From: Motacilla alba alba
Lineage: Eukaryota > Chordata > Aves > Passeriformes > Motacillidae
Direction of reading: 5' to 3'
Assembly (NCBI RefSeq): GCF_015832195.1
Contig: NC_052027.1
Span: 12,458,149 to 12,522,148 of the forward strand
DNA length: 64,000 nucleotides
Part shown: positions 25,701 through 35,948 of the stretch, piece after piece
Layout of the letters: the number at the start of each line of letters is the position of its first letter
How positions within the stretch are numbered: position 1 is the stretch's first letter
Notes under the pieces: model-generated
What the model saw: only the letters and a program-made list of their open reading frames with translations
Told to the model about the DNA's origin: nothing
Databases searched by the model: none
Program-made: the position numbers and the translations under genes

Positions 25701-28700
25701 AATGTTTCACTACTGAGCAATTGAAGGTAACACCTTGGGCCATACTGAGCTACCAGCACATGGCCAGGCAGGTCTGCTCCTGCCTGGGGCCTGAGGATCC
25801 TCTCTGTGCTTACCAAAAAAACCCCAAAACTGTACTGTAATACTGTAAGGAGGAATGTCTTGTCAAAAGTCTTTGAAAGTCCTCATCAATCCAAATGTGT
25901 CACCTGTAGTTGCAGTCTGGGTTCTGGTTTGAGCTGGGGAAATGCAAGCATGGGAGATGGGCAGTATCAAAGCCCAAAACACACTGGGACTCCTCCTAGC
26001 TGCAATCAGCTGAGCTCCAGCTGGTTATTGCCTCACTGTGCCAGGAACTGGAACAAGTAGAGCACCTTACACCTGTTCTGATCTTGGCTGTGGTTTGTGC
26101 CATATTACTACACAAACCAGCAGAGAGCCATGGTCAACTTTATGGTAAAGCAAGAACAAAAAAACTTTCCAGGAAGTGCCTACGAAGCCCATGAAGAAGT
26201 GTAGGGTCAATACGAACTACACCAGCTGGTGGCTACATCTTGCAGTGGGAAAATGTAAAAAGCCTCAGGGATGCCTCTTCAGGGAGTACTAACAGGAGAT
26301 TTTTCAGGTCCTGAGAAGCAACATCAGCCTTGGAATAGTCATGATCCCTTGCTCAAAAAAAAAAAACCAAAAACAAAACCAAAAACCAAACTATAATCTT
26401 TTCAATCCATAATTTTGCTGTGAACTATTGCCAAAAAAGTATTTTCCAAAATTGATGAAGAGTTAGAAGACCTAGGAAAGACTTATAATTTTTATATCAA
26501 TTTAGATTTCAGATCTTCCTATCCTAGGTATACCCACTGTAGAATGTTCACAATAGGGATATTTAAGTTACTTGGAATTTAACTCTTATGATTTCTACTT
26601 GGAAGCCCATTTGCCACAGCAGTCTGTTCACTCCAGTATCTTGAGTAAAATCTATCATCATCACACACATTAGATGTTATTTTAAACCAGGCACAAGATA
26701 CAATTATTACAAAAATAAGCTAGAAGCACCTTATGTCTGCACATAAGAAGTCACCTGTACTACCAGCAGAGCTGAATAACCACATGGCTAAATCTCAGTA
26801 TAGTAAGTATAGTATATATTACAACTTTGGCATTTTGCCTTTTGAGCTTAGTCCAGCAATTACACAGATGTCATGATCTGATATACAAATCTTTCCTGAA
26901 AATGTAAATTAACTGAAAATTATTCTTTCCTAACGTTTTTGAGTAGCTGCTAATTGTTCATCTTGAATAGAAGATAAGTGCTTCCCTAATATAAGTAATA
27001 TTTTTATTGCAACAATAATAATGTAAAGTTAACTGCAATACTCTCATGAACAGAAATAACTTACTTTGCTTTTTAAATGGGGAGATGCATACTTTTGAGA
27101 GCTGAAAAATAAGTGGTGTGTTCTATTTAGTGAAACAAGAGCTAGGATGATTAAATGCTATGTTTTTAATGTTGCTCCTGTTGAAAAAACAGTATTTGGT
27201 CAAGTCCTCTACCTTTTAGATCCCTTTCTTTAAACTGGGTAATAGGAAACATCATTGCATCTGCAAGCTGAGTTGAAAGTACTGCATGGCAAGAGCTGAG
27301 CTGAAAAAGACAAAAGAAGAAAATCTTAGGAAAGCAGTGCTGAGACCAAATCAAACCACAATAGGTGGACAGCAATGTCACTCAAAGACTACATGTACAA
27401 CTCAAACACATTTCTGCATGTTCCTTTTTTTGCAGCTACTTTTTTCTAGGTTCCAGATCTCATCATCAGTTTATATAGAAAACCTTTAGAGTTTCGCTTT
27501 TGTCTGAACTTTTCCAAACTACTGGATCATGTTCAAAACCAGCCTCCTCCATCCTGACTAGTCTGTTTGTTTCTCCAGTTTCCCTCCAGCTATGTCACAG
27601 GCCATCTTTCACAGCTCACAGAGGTAGAGCAAAATGTGATCCTCCTCTAAAATGCTGTTTCAGTGAGGAGAGGGATCACAACAAAAGTCCTGATCCAGCT
27701 CTTAATGGTGCTCAGTTGTGTGTCCTATGAGCCAGTATTCAAGAGAGACAGCAGGAGAGTCCTCTGTCAGTCAGGTACCTGAAATCAGGCAACACAGATA
27801 CCCTCATATACACAGCTGTAAATGCCACTGTGTAATGGTTCTGGCTCTATCTCTAGTAGTTAAACTATGTTTTTTTCAGCAATGTATCCTCATTTTGCAA
27901 AATTCATTCTTTATCTTAAGGTTATGTAACCTTAAATAGATGCTGCAATATACAAGTAATTGTTACTGTGTTGACAAATTAATGCCATTTCTGTACCTGC
28001 TGGCTTAAAAAAGGAGTAATTAGGCAGCTAAAGTCTGTACCTGACAGCATTAGCAAAGCACCTACAAGGACTTACCTCATCAATCACTTTTGCAAATTGC
28101 TGCAGAGTGGAAGTCATGACTTCATCATCTCCCCCGAGTGGAAAACGCTGAGAAGGCAAACAGAGTTATGTTGTTTGCAGCGTTTTGTGCCATTCACAAA
28201 ACTGGATTAATCATCTCTATGAGTATATCAGGTATTCCATTATTTTAAAATATTACACAGTTAAGATATACTGAGGCAATTAATCTCATTAGCTGGAAAA
28301 GGAGGATAGGGATCAGCAGCCTCTTAAAAGAAGCAAATTTTTGTTTTAAACATTTCTAACCTCAGAAAAGGGGACCCAGGAGCAAAGCTACAAACAAAGA
28401 ACCCTTCACAGTACAGGTTATGAGGCAAGAAAGTTATGGATTCCACAGTCTGTGCTTTCAGAGATGGAATTATGCTCACTGAGCAAATTATGGCTGTAAT
28501 TTGGAGATTGCAATGCAACCTCTTCTCTTTGGGACTACTGACATTTAAGCACTTAAGGGTAAACAGGTTTATAAAGTAAAAACAAAACTGAATTACCCTA
28601 AGCAATTCTCAAAAAAAAATAATCCAAAAGTAAAATATTTCAGAAGTTATTAATATTCTTCATGATAAGAGGAAGTTCATTCTGGTTTAGTTGGAAGAAC

Positions 28701-31700
28701 TAAAATAAAGACAGTAGATTATTTCAGCAACAATTTAAACCACCAACCCACAGCAGTTCCTTTTATCTGGACCAAACCTAAATTCATTCTACACTGTGCT
28801 CTGGGAGATAAAATACTCCAGAAATACACAGTATTCTGACCACAGTATCTGACCACACACAGACAACATGATTTATGCAGTACCTGTTTCTCATATTCCT
28901 TCAGAAGCTTTGAAGTCAGATGAGTTGCTGCACTTAATTCATTCTGATTAAAAAAACAGAAACATGAAAATCCATAAAAAGTCAAACAGGTAAAGTATAT
29001 ATAAATTAAAAATACAGACATACACTCAAATTTTTAGAAAAACATACAAAACAGATTCTGTTTCTGGCATAAAAGCAGAGTTATTTCTAGATGATTGAAA
29101 CATGAATATATTGTGGGTAAAAAAATAACCTTCCACTTGATACATACTATTATAAACATTGAGATCATTTTAGTGTGTGCAACATTTTAGAAACACTTGT
29201 GAAATACATTAGAGCTACTTGGAGAACAGAGAATATAATTTCACTTGTCATAAGAAATTCTGTTGTAAAAAGAATTACAAGAATTTAGTCTTAGCACTCC
29301 CTAACATACAGAAAAGCAATCATTAATTCTTACTTTATTTCACTTCTACATTTAAAGCATATGGAAGTTAAAGAAAAGTATATGGAAGTTAAAGAAACAT
29401 GAAATGTGGTTCCAAAGCTTTATAATACATTCAAGAATTTCATTAACCCTACCTGAGCATCATATATTCTGTGCATGGCTTGAAACAACTGATTGATGTA
29501 ATTGGATATTGCAGCAGCATCTTCTTCAAATACTCCCAGCAAAGAGCGGGTCTGTAACAATCAAACAGCCAAAACACAACCATGACAAGTTAGAAGAGAA
29601 GATTTTTAATATAATGGAATTTCTGACTTAAATAGCATTATTTCAGGTTTCATTACTGAAAATTCTATAAACCCTCCAATACTGTTTAAAGGAATGATAC
29701 CTGCTGCACGCCAAAGAATCTTACAGACACCCAAGCTCAGCCTTCCTCCTGCTGTCAGCCTCTCTCCAGGTTAGTACATTTTCAGAAAGGCAAGGCCAAG
29801 GGAGATGGACAACTGTTAAACGTTGAAACTGGGGGCAACTACTGGGCTCACTACTGTACATCCCTAAGGAGAAGGGTAAAGAGTACTGGTATTAAACAGC
29901 TTGCCAGGTATACACATTTCCTCTGCAGTGAGATCCAAATAAAGGCTGTGACTGTCTCATACTGTCCAACCTGAACACAGGCAGCTGCTGGTTGTGCTTG
30001 GACCTATAATTTACCTGCGGAATACCCATCAATTCTGTGATCAAAAGGTTGAGGAACTACATTAAACCAAAACAAACAATGACCTCCTGCACCTAATTGT
30101 CCTCAACATACATATTTCTCACCACTGAAAGGGAGTGAAAAGATCTGTCCCCAGCTTGTCAGTCTGTCTGTTCTTTAGCTGGTGTCACCCACAAGCCTGA
30201 TGACTCCTGTGTCCAACTGCACTGGGTTCATCACTTATGGTGCTTAACAACCTGCACCTCAAAATCAACCTCTTTTATCACTGGCCACCTATTAGACTAA
30301 AACTGATCTCCATCTGTAAGCCCAACTACCCAGCCAGTTTTTCCACTCAGGTCACAGTCCATGCCTCTCCCTTTTGGCCAGAAGAATGCTGCCAGACTGT
30401 GTCAGAGTCCTTGCATAAGCCAGGGTGACTGACATCCCCTGCTCTCCCTCCTGCCCAAGGGACTGACTCCATAAGAAGGCAATCAGGTTGCTCAGGTGTA
30501 ATTTGCCTGTAAGCTTAAATGAGATGCTGACAGCACGTTCTTGCATCCTTTTTGCACTTGGATGCAAGGTTATTCCTCCTCACCATGAGGATTTTGAATG
30601 GCTTCCTTCCACCAAAAATCCCAAAGGGGGAAAAGTAGAGGATGTACCAGTAACTCTGCACAGGCCACACTGGCTTTCCTTAAAACACTGCTTGGGATGC
30701 TTGGCTGTAGAAGAGGGAGCAGTACTTGCAAGAGCCACAAAGGAAATACTTTGGCAATGTTTTAGCAAAAGGACCATGCTTTGTTTCTAGGTTTACACCA
30801 AAATTAATGTCCAGGCAGAAAATTAAAAGAATCATAAGCACATAATTGTTTTTTCTCCAAACTATAATTGTTAAAACACTTGAAATTGGAAATTCTATTT
30901 TTTAGTCTTCCCTAGGCTGTCTTAAAATTACTCAAGTCTTCAGTCCATCTCCCCTTGAAGCATGAAGGTCTTGTTCAGCTATTTCTGATTTATTGCTCTT
31001 TATGATAATCAAAGACTACATATTATACCCATATAAAGCATATTATTTAATAATTCCTTTTGAGAGAAGATTCTTTTATATAAGTTGCAATACATGCCTG
31101 GCTGTATCACAACTACTGTCATACTATATAATGTCTAAAAGATATTTAAATATTAAAAAATGTAATCAGCACAAGAAATAGCTTCAATGCTGGTTCTAGT
31201 TTATAAATCAAGTAGAAAGAGGTGGAGGAGAACTCAAATCTTTGCCAGGTGTGGCAACATGTGTCATCCTAACAGCCTTGACTCTCCCATTAAGGTAGAC
31301 ATAGACTTAAGAATGCAAAAGAGAAAGATTACATGGTACTGTAACTATTGAATTATACACTCCTGACCTTTAAACCTCAACATAAATAAACCTGAGCTTG
31401 TATTTTTAAAGGAGTATTATGTAAGGTTTCTGGATTATACTAACTCTTTAAAACTGAAGAAGGAGAAAAAAATTTTTATGTTTTACTTTAAAATTGTCCG
31501 TTATTGATGCTCAACCATCAGAACAACATCATACGATACTGATGGAAAGAAATTAACCTGAAACTGTAAATAAGTTATGGCAGACTTCTGCTTAGCAGAA
31601 AATGAGAGGAATTGTTTACTTATGTTTCTAGGAAAACTCTGCATCATTTTGCATTTTCTTTGGGATTCTTTCAATCCAAGGAAGCAAACAGGAAAGGACC

Positions 31701-33868
31701 AGGGAGGAGCTGCACAAAGAAACCTCTCATTAGAAGTGAGTGTTTTAAGCCTTCTATGCCATCAGATGGAGGCCACTGCAGGTGACAGGACACAGGGCCC
31801 AGTGCTACCAGTCTCTTGGCTTTCTTGTTGTGCAATGCTTTGGGAATGCAAATCAGTGTGAGCAGAAACTCTCCCTAAACACACACTGAGTGTGTGTGTA
31901 ATATATGTCCTAGGCTAAGAAGTAAATTGCTCTGTTTTGCATAGCAAAAGACTATGTAAACTTGGCTTTTGGTTTAGGCCTGATGAGCACAGTGGTTAGA
32001 TTTTGATCCTGTGACAGGAAGAAATGAACAGGTTTGACATTTTTGAAAAACCTTTCCTTCCTCAGACACAGAATAAGTTTGATATGAATTTATATACCTT
32101 CTGAAACATGAACTGCAGGCCATGGTGCAGCACTAGACAACCACCCAGGCTGATGGGCTGTGCAATATTCAGCATGGATGCACCCAAGGCATGGCAACTC
32201 CTCCAGAGAGGCTGCTGCTTTTTCACATTTGCTGCCATTTCCACTGCACTGATTTTGAGGTAACAGAAATTAACTAATGTAACAAATGGACGAACCTAAC
32301 AGAAAACCACTGAGTCCTTACTAGAGGGCCTGGCTCCCAGAATTCACCTGAAATATTAAATTGACTGAAATATGTAAATTTTCTACCTACAAAAGACAAT
32401 ACTGACAAATACAATTACTTAAGCATCTCAAGCACATCGGACTGAATTAGTCTTTGCTTGTCTGTGTTACAACTAACATCACATGGAAGATTCTAGAATT
32501 ACAATTACATTCCAACAAGTAACATTTTTCCATGTGCTTCCCAAATGTCCTCAGATGGTGCTAAATTCATGTTACATTTCACATTTCCTATAAATACGAA
32601 TAGTTCTGACTTCCTTATACTAAGAAAAGACCTTCAAGAGATATTTTTTTAAAATCAGTATTATTACAAGACTTTCAGAATTTTTTCTTCTTCATGAGAT
32701 GACAGCAGGTTTGGCCCCTGGACCACAACCCACATTAAAGGCCAGATCTCATCTCACATTCAGCATTTGAGCTATTTGGGGCACTGTCCTTGGGAAATCA
32801 ATTATTCCTTTTCTGCACAGCCTTCTCTTGCCTTTTTCAAGTCGTCCTTCCACTTGATATAGAATTGTTAAAATAACTGTCATTTTAGGGGCTAAATTTC
32901 CCTTTTTAACAAGTGAAAATTTCTCTTTCTATGAGCAAGGAATTAAAACTACCAATACACATGCTATTACAATACAGGACAACCTGCTCACTATGTAAAC
33001 CATGCACCAGAACAAGGATCTTAAATCAAAAGGCTGCCATAAAAGAAAATACAATGCAAACTTTTTTCCACATCTATGAAGCACAAGGACATCTATGAAG
33101 TACAAGGACTTGCTGTTGCTGCTGCCAGCAAGAGGAACCAGAGCCACTGAATAAAGCATTTCCTACTTTAGAAAGAAACTCCAGTGCACGACAGAGCATC
33201 GCTGGCACAGATCAGGGAACACCGAAGCAAGAGAAGAGCCGGAGCCAGCAGAGGCCTGCGGGCACCATGCGCGTCCCAGCCCCTGTCCGCACGGGCCACG
33301 GCCGCGGCAGCCTCACCCAGCGCCCGCTGCCCGCACGGTCCGTCAAACCCTAACGCGCCTGAGCGAAACACAAACACGGGAAATGGTTCGAGAAGGCAAC
33401 GCGGATTTTGTGGTCAGGACGCGTCCTAAATCGAGCCTGAGAGCGAAGGCGGGGTGGGGATCAGAGAGCGGGTGCCGGTGCCGGCGCTGCCCCGCCGGAG
33501 GTGCCGCAGCACCCGGGCCCGGAGCCGCGGCCCCGCCGCCGGCCCGCAGCACTCCCGGCAGCGGCGGCGGGGCCAGCGGGCGCCGCGGAGCTCCGAGCGG
33601 TAGTTCGCAGGGCACGGCCGGGGCGGAGAGCCCGAGCCGAGATTGTGGGAGCCCGGCGGGGCCGCGCAGGCAGCGTCCCCGCCGCGCTGCTGGGGCGTCA
33701 CCCTTCCTCCCGGCCACCGCCGCGGCTCTCCCGGGGCCGGCAACGACAGGGAAGCGGCGCTGGGCCCGCCAGCAGGGGCTGGGCCCGATGCGGCCTCCGC
33801 CGGGCCTGTCTCACCTGCGGGCTGTCCTCCAGCGTCTCCTCGATGGGCAGCTTGTCGATGCCGGGCAT
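13556..33868 (-). CDS. APPL1: APPL1, adaptor protein with PH domain, PTB domain and leucine zipper 1 (22 coding exons)
   Basis: The 22 exons listed below join in consistent phase to 2127 bases, 708 residues plus TAA (human 709 as recalled). Seen: a BAR domain from about residue 5 to 270, a PH domain about 277-375 (KAGYLNARNKTGLVSSSWER), a linker with LVAPDTPIQFDIISP, a PTB domain about 493-650 (LHQLFIVRFLGSMEV), and a charged coiled-coil tail. Family knowledge: APPL1 is a Rab5 effector on early (signalling) endosomes and links adiponectin receptors, Akt, TrkA and other receptors to downstream signalling. The start MPGIDKLPIEETLEDSPQ is the conserved N-terminus and has a GCGGCC-type Kozak context. 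Promoter: a CpG island with tandem CCAAT boxes. Convergent with ASB14 and divergent from HESX1. Confidence 0.97.
13897..13986 (-). CDS. APPL1: APPL1 coding exon 21
   Basis: Residues 630-659, a highly charged helix: DRKASEKQKEIDRVKEKQQK then ELNKQKQIEK, predicted coiled coil. Confidence 0.95.
14340..14390 (-). CDS. APPL1: APPL1 coding exon 20
   Basis: Residues 613-629, ICDSVGLAKQIALHAEL, the C-terminal PTB helix. Confidence 0.95.
14605..14751 (-). CDS. APPL1: APPL1 coding exon 19
   Basis: Residues 564-612, FPLPNVVLYATHQENKRLFG through CYIFESNNEGEK, PTB domain. Confidence 0.96.
15770..15806 (-). CDS. APPL1: APPL1 coding exon 18
   Basis: A short 37-base exon, residues 551-563, KLIDPQTQVTRLR, a PTB strand. 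Donor GTAAGT. Confidence 0.93.
15910..16084 (-). CDS. APPL1: APPL1 coding exon 17
   Basis: Residues 493-550, start of the PTB domain: DSILHQLFIVRFLGSMEVRS through FRMTESHLLVTCDCL. Donor GTAAGT, phase 2. Confidence 0.96.
16465..16514 (-). CDS. APPL1: APPL1 coding exon 16
   Basis: Residues 476-492, RRTNPFGESGGSKPETE, linker before the PTB domain, with an NPF motif. Confidence 0.94.
16515..18919 (-). other. APPL1 intron 15
   Basis: A 2.4-kb AT-rich intron. Apart from the CR1-like fragment at 17825-17945 I see no repeat or gene in it. Confidence 0.5.
17825..17945 (-). mobile_element. CR1-like LINE 3' fragment
   Basis: Contains the hallmark GAGTTGGAAGGGACCC then GGATCAATGAGTCCAACTC, the reverse complement of an avian CR1 3' end. 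Recognised from memory of the family; the subfamily is not determined. Confidence 0.7.
18920..19102 (-). CDS. APPL1: APPL1 coding exon 15
   Basis: Residues 415-475, linker QSRPPAARTSSTGSLGSESA followed by LDSLVAPDTPIQFDIISP and GQAKSSGQSG. Donor GTAGGA. Confidence 0.95.
19659..19750 (-). CDS. APPL1: APPL1 coding exon 14
   Basis: Residues 385-414, EIAARVNQSALEAVTPSPSF then QQRHESMRPA. The donor is taken as GTAAGT (ending in phase 2), because this puts exon 15 in frame. Confidence 0.92.
20285..20341 (-). CDS. APPL1: APPL1 coding exon 13
   Basis: Residues 366-384, WICTINNISKQIYLSENPE, the C-terminal PH helix with its conserved tryptophan. Confidence 0.95.
20959..21001 (-). CDS. APPL1: APPL1 coding exon 12
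   Basis: Residues 351-365, KSSILQAESKKDYEE, PH domain. Ends in phase 0 at GTAAGC. Confidence 0.93.
21485..21673 (-). CDS. APPL1: APPL1 coding exon 11
   Basis: Residues 288-350, core PH domain: KTGLVSSSWERQFYFTQGGN through DRRYCFQITSFDGK. Donor GTGAGT, phase 2. Confidence 0.96.
22405..22563 (-). CDS. APPL1: APPL1 coding exon 10
   Basis: Residues 235-287: end of the BAR domain (VRREMDCEVENMQQTIEDLE), the linker ASDPLYLPDPDPAKFP and the start of the PH domain (LTRKAGYLNAR). Donor GTAAGA. Confidence 0.95.
22649..22731 (-). CDS. APPL1: APPL1 coding exon 9
   Basis: Residues 208-234, ISFFKMGSENLTEQLEEFLT then NIGTSVQ, ending in phase 2 at GTAAGT. Confidence 0.94.
22732..24131 (-). other. APPL1 intron 8
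   Basis: A 1.4-kb intron. A small imperfect duplication of an A/T-rich motif (TATTAAGCAA) lies near 23545-23580; nothing else is recognised. Confidence 0.4.
24132..24278 (-). CDS. APPL1: APPL1 coding exon 8
   Basis: Residues 159-207, IKAEVTEDVYTSRKKQHQTM through LLEPLLGYMQAQ, the long BAR helix. Phase 0 to 0. Confidence 0.95.
24699..24720. repeat. perfect 22-base palindrome in APPL1 intron 7
   Basis: Each half is AAAATCTTTAT, so the sequence equals its own reverse complement. It starts 11 bases after the exon 7 donor on the APPL1 strand. Confidence 0.8.
24732..24790 (-). CDS. APPL1: APPL1 coding exon 7
   Basis: Residues 139-158, DHDAAITRYSRLSKRKENEK, BAR domain. Donor GTTTGT; a perfect 22-base palindrome begins 11 bases into the following intron. 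Confidence 0.93.
25586..25627 (-). CDS. APPL1: APPL1 coding exon 6
   Basis: A 42-base microexon-like exon, residues 125-138, EILTLKEVFQIASN. Phase 1 to 1; acceptor TTTTTTAG. Confidence 0.93.
25628..27212 (-). other. APPL1 intron 5
   Basis: A 1.6-kb intron with an A/C-rich low-complexity run (CCAAAAACAAAACCAAAAAC) near 26355-26391; no gene is recognised. Confidence 0.4.
27213..27300 (-). CDS. APPL1: APPL1 coding exon 5
   Basis: Residues 96-124, LSSCHAVLSTQLADAMMFPI then TQFKERDLK, ending in phase 1 at donor GTAGAG. Confidence 0.95.
28076..28147 (-). CDS. APPL1: APPL1 coding exon 4
   Basis: Residues 72-95, beginning RFPLGGDDEVMTSTLQQFAK, BAR domain. Donor GTAAGT, phase 0. Confidence 0.95.
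28884..28943 (-). CDS. APPL1: APPL1 coding exon 3
   Basis: Residues 52-71, NELSAATHLTSKLLKEYEKQ, BAR domain. Phase 0 to 0. Confidence 0.95.
29357..29397. repeat. 20-base tandem duplication
   Basis: The motif ATATGGAAGTTAAAGAAA occurs twice, 20 bases apart, in APPL1 intron 2 about 55 bases from exon 2. Probably a recent slippage duplication. Confidence 0.7.
29453..29551 (-). CDS. APPL1: APPL1 coding exon 2
   Basis: Residues 19-51, TRSLLGVFEEDAAAISNYIN onwards, the first BAR helix. Phase 0 to 0, donor GTAGGG. Confidence 0.95.
30140..30500 (-). mobile_element. diverged CR1-like LINE, reverse-transcriptase region
   Basis: Shows landmarks recalled from avian CR1 read in reverse: a CCAGCCAGTTTTT block, GCCAGAAGAATGCTG, and AGAAGGCAATCAGGTTGCTC. 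Many differences and indels make it an old, dead copy. No intact reading frame is present. Confidence 0.6.
33070..33107. repeat. 19-base tandem duplication
   Basis: ACATCTATGAAG(C/T)ACAAGG is present twice in tandem with one C/T difference, in APPL1 intron 1. Confidence 0.7.
33815..33868 (-). CDS. APPL1: APPL1 coding exon 1
   Basis: Encodes residues 1-18, MPGIDKLPIEETLEDSPQ, then a GTGAGA donor in phase 0. It lies inside the CpG island. The reading frame is also open upstream for 81 codons to an ATG at 34111 (see findings). Confidence 0.96.
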
Positions 33869-33976
33869 GGCGGCGACCGCGCTGAGCCCCCGCGGCTCCG
33901 CTCCCCCCGCGCCGGCCCGGCCGGACCCGACCCGCACCGACCCCCGCCCGCCGCGCGCCGGACGTCCCGCCCCCCG

Positions 33977-34114
33977 CGCGCCCGGCTTTCCCATTGGCCC
34001 GCCCGGCTTTCCCATTGGCGCGCCCGGCTTTCCCATTGGCGCGCCCGGCTTCCCCATTGGCGCGCCCGGCTTCCCCATTGGCGCGCCTGCCCCTCCCACT
34101 CGGCTGCCCATTGG
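33977..34114 (-). promoter_or_regulatory. tandem array of CCAAT boxes (NF-Y-type sites) upstream of APPL1
   Basis: ATTGG (CCAAT on the APPL1 strand) occurs at 33993, 34014, 34035, 34056 and 34077, exactly 21 bases apart, and again at 34110; a degenerate CCAAC follows near 34130. The repeat unit is 21 bases (GCGCGCCCGGCTTTCCCATT then GG). The array starts about 125 bases upstream of the APPL1 ATG, a usual distance for CCAAT boxes. NF-Y binding is inferred. Confidence 0.75.
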
Positions 34115-34246
34115 CTGGCGGGCCTGTCCGTTGGCGCGCAGGCGCGGGGGCTGAGGCGTTTGCGCGCGGCCCCTCAGGGCCGAGGCTCCGGCGGCTCCGT
34201 GTGGGGAGCGGCTCCGTGTAGAGAGCGCGGTGGAGGCAGACGGCCC

Positions 34247-34306
34247 GGCCCCGGCCCCGGCCCCGGCCCCGGCCCCGGCCCCGGCCCCGGCCCCGGCCCC
34301 GGCCCC
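34247..34306 (-). repeat. (GGGGCC)10 hexanucleotide repeat
   Basis: Ten uninterrupted copies of GGCCCC on the plus strand, GGGGCC on the APPL1 strand, within the CpG island 380-440 bases upstream of the APPL1 ATG. It could form G-quadruplexes. The unit is identical to the C9orf72 disease repeat. Confidence 0.95.
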
Positions 34307-34782
34307 GCTGAGGTGACTGCCCGGCAGTGCGGGTCACGGCTGTCAAACAAAGTGCCCTCCCAGCCCTGTCTGTGCTCCGGGGGTTGTTGTCGTCTCCTCA
34401 CAGACGATTAACTTGGGGGCCGCTCCACAGCGGGGGAGCGCTGTTGGGTCCCTGCCGTTCTGGAGCATCTTCGGCACTCTTGCCATGTTATCTGGAGAAT
34501 CCCTTTCGGCAAGTCCTCTCCTATCCCTGTCATGTGGATGGGCCCCAGGTGGAGGCCAGTCACTTCTGTGCTCGCAGTGAGACGACAAGAGGCTTTAGAC
34601 TGAGACAGGAGAGATTCTGATTAGATATTAAAAAATAGCATCTCTGCTCTCTTAGACGGAATAATTGTGGTGCTATAGGTTGGTGGCAAATTTTAAATGC
34701 TTGAAACTACTGTGAGGGCTCACTGAAATCAAAACAGGTCATTGGTTGGACTTGTGAACTGATTCAGCTCTGAAATTACTTA

Positions 34783-35070
34783 GAACTGTAGAATGCCTAA
34801 GGTTGGTAAAGACCTCTAAGATGACAGAGTCCAACCATTAATCCAGGAGCCCGTGTCCACCACTAAACCATGTGCCCAAGTGCCCCATCCTCACATCTGA
34901 ACACTTCCAGGGATGGTGATTGTCAGTGCCACCCTGCCCATGGAGAAACTTTTCCCAATATCGAGTCTGAACATTTCCTGGCACAACTTGAGGCTGTTTC
35001 CTGTCACTTGTTACCTGGGAGAAGAGACTGGCCCCACCTGGCTGCAACCTCCTTTCAGGCAGTTTTAGAG
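34783..35070 (-). mobile_element. CR1-like LINE 3' fragment
   Basis: Begins GTAGAATGCCTAAGGTTGGT and AAGACCTCTAAGATGACAGA then GTCCAACC, the reverse complement of a CR1 3' end, and extends about 290 bases into the 3' part of the element. Lies between the APPL1 and HESX1 promoters. Confidence 0.7.
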
Positions 35071-35339
35071 AGCAAGATTTAGTAGACTTGATGATAGTTT
35101 TTAGCTGGGAAAAAAAAAAAAAAAGCTATTCCCTTGTTGGTTGTGCCTTTTTGGGACCAGATGAACTTAGTCTAAGACCAGACTAGAAAGTACATGAGGT
35201 CGTTCAGCAGAGCAAATGATTAACGATTGTGCAGTCTTGCTGTGAGACCATTCTTTATGTTGAATCAGGTTATGATTTACCATTAAAAGTAGATAAAGGC
35301 CAGGACTAGTGTGTTAAATTGCAAACAATTAAAGATTTT

Positions 35340-35445
35340 TGAGGTGGCTTTTGTTTTGTTTGTTGGTTTGGGTTTTTTGGTCGATAGTGGGTGGTTTTTT
35401 TGGTTTTGTTTTTTTTGCTGTTGTGTTGTTTTGTTTTTCCCTGTA
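35340..35445. repeat. T/G-rich low-complexity tract
   Basis: Runs of GGTTTT, GGTTTTTTGG and TTGTTTTG with almost no A or C. Low-complexity DNA without a strict period. Confidence 0.7.
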
Positions 35446-35948
35446 GGGAGTGGTGAAGAAACTTCCAAGTTAATACTGTTCAGTCAATTAATTTACCAGC
35501 TCAGCTGGTGACTCACCTGACTGAAGCAAGTCACAGCACCTCTCCCTTTCCCTGTCAATAATTCAGGGTTGTCTTACAAGGTGTTTTGAAGACTAAGTCT
35601 TGTATCTGCAGCCATGTGACAGGACAGTAACATTGGTTCATGACCAATAAATAAATATTAACTTGTGACCAAGCTTTACAGCAGTCTTTACAGCAATAAG
35701 AAATTACTTTGTTTTGTACTGTAAGATCATTTTCCCAGTGGAATTCAGGAAGGTGGTCACTCTAAGTGGATTGGGTTCAGTTAGCTTTGTGTGCTTGCAG
35801 CTGTAAGTGGCATCCAAAAGTTTTACTTGAGCTACAAATTTGACTGCAACAAATGTAATAGCAATGAATTGAAGAATCCCTCTGCATCCTCTAATTGTGG
35901 TTTTGGTGTTACACTGTTTTCAGCATTGCAGACCTTCTGTTAGAGTGT

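Larger units (their letters stand above)
29552..33814 (-). other. APPL1 intron 1
   Basis: The longest APPL1 intron, 4.26 kb, between the CpG-island exon and the first BAR exon. It carries a diverged CR1-like block at 30140-30500 and a 19-base tandem duplication at 33070-33107. No other gene is seen. Confidence 0.5.
33230..34320. promoter_or_regulatory. APPL1: APPL1 CpG-island promoter
   Basis: An abrupt rise in G+C and CpG density covering the first exon and about 450 bases upstream. No TATA box is visible. It contains the inverted CCAAT array (33977-34114) and a GGGGCC hexanucleotide repeat. Long open frames on both strands here are CpG-island artefacts. Whether it also drives a transcript towards HESX1 cannot be told. 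Confidence 0.85.

Noticed and set aside
33383..34411. A 342-codon open frame on the plus strand and a 306-codon frame on the minus strand over the APPL1 promoter.
   Set aside because: Both are stop-poor by GC composition and consist of CpG-island and repeat sequence (Gly-Pro, Arg-Gly runs). Only the last APPL1-frame segment is real coding sequence.
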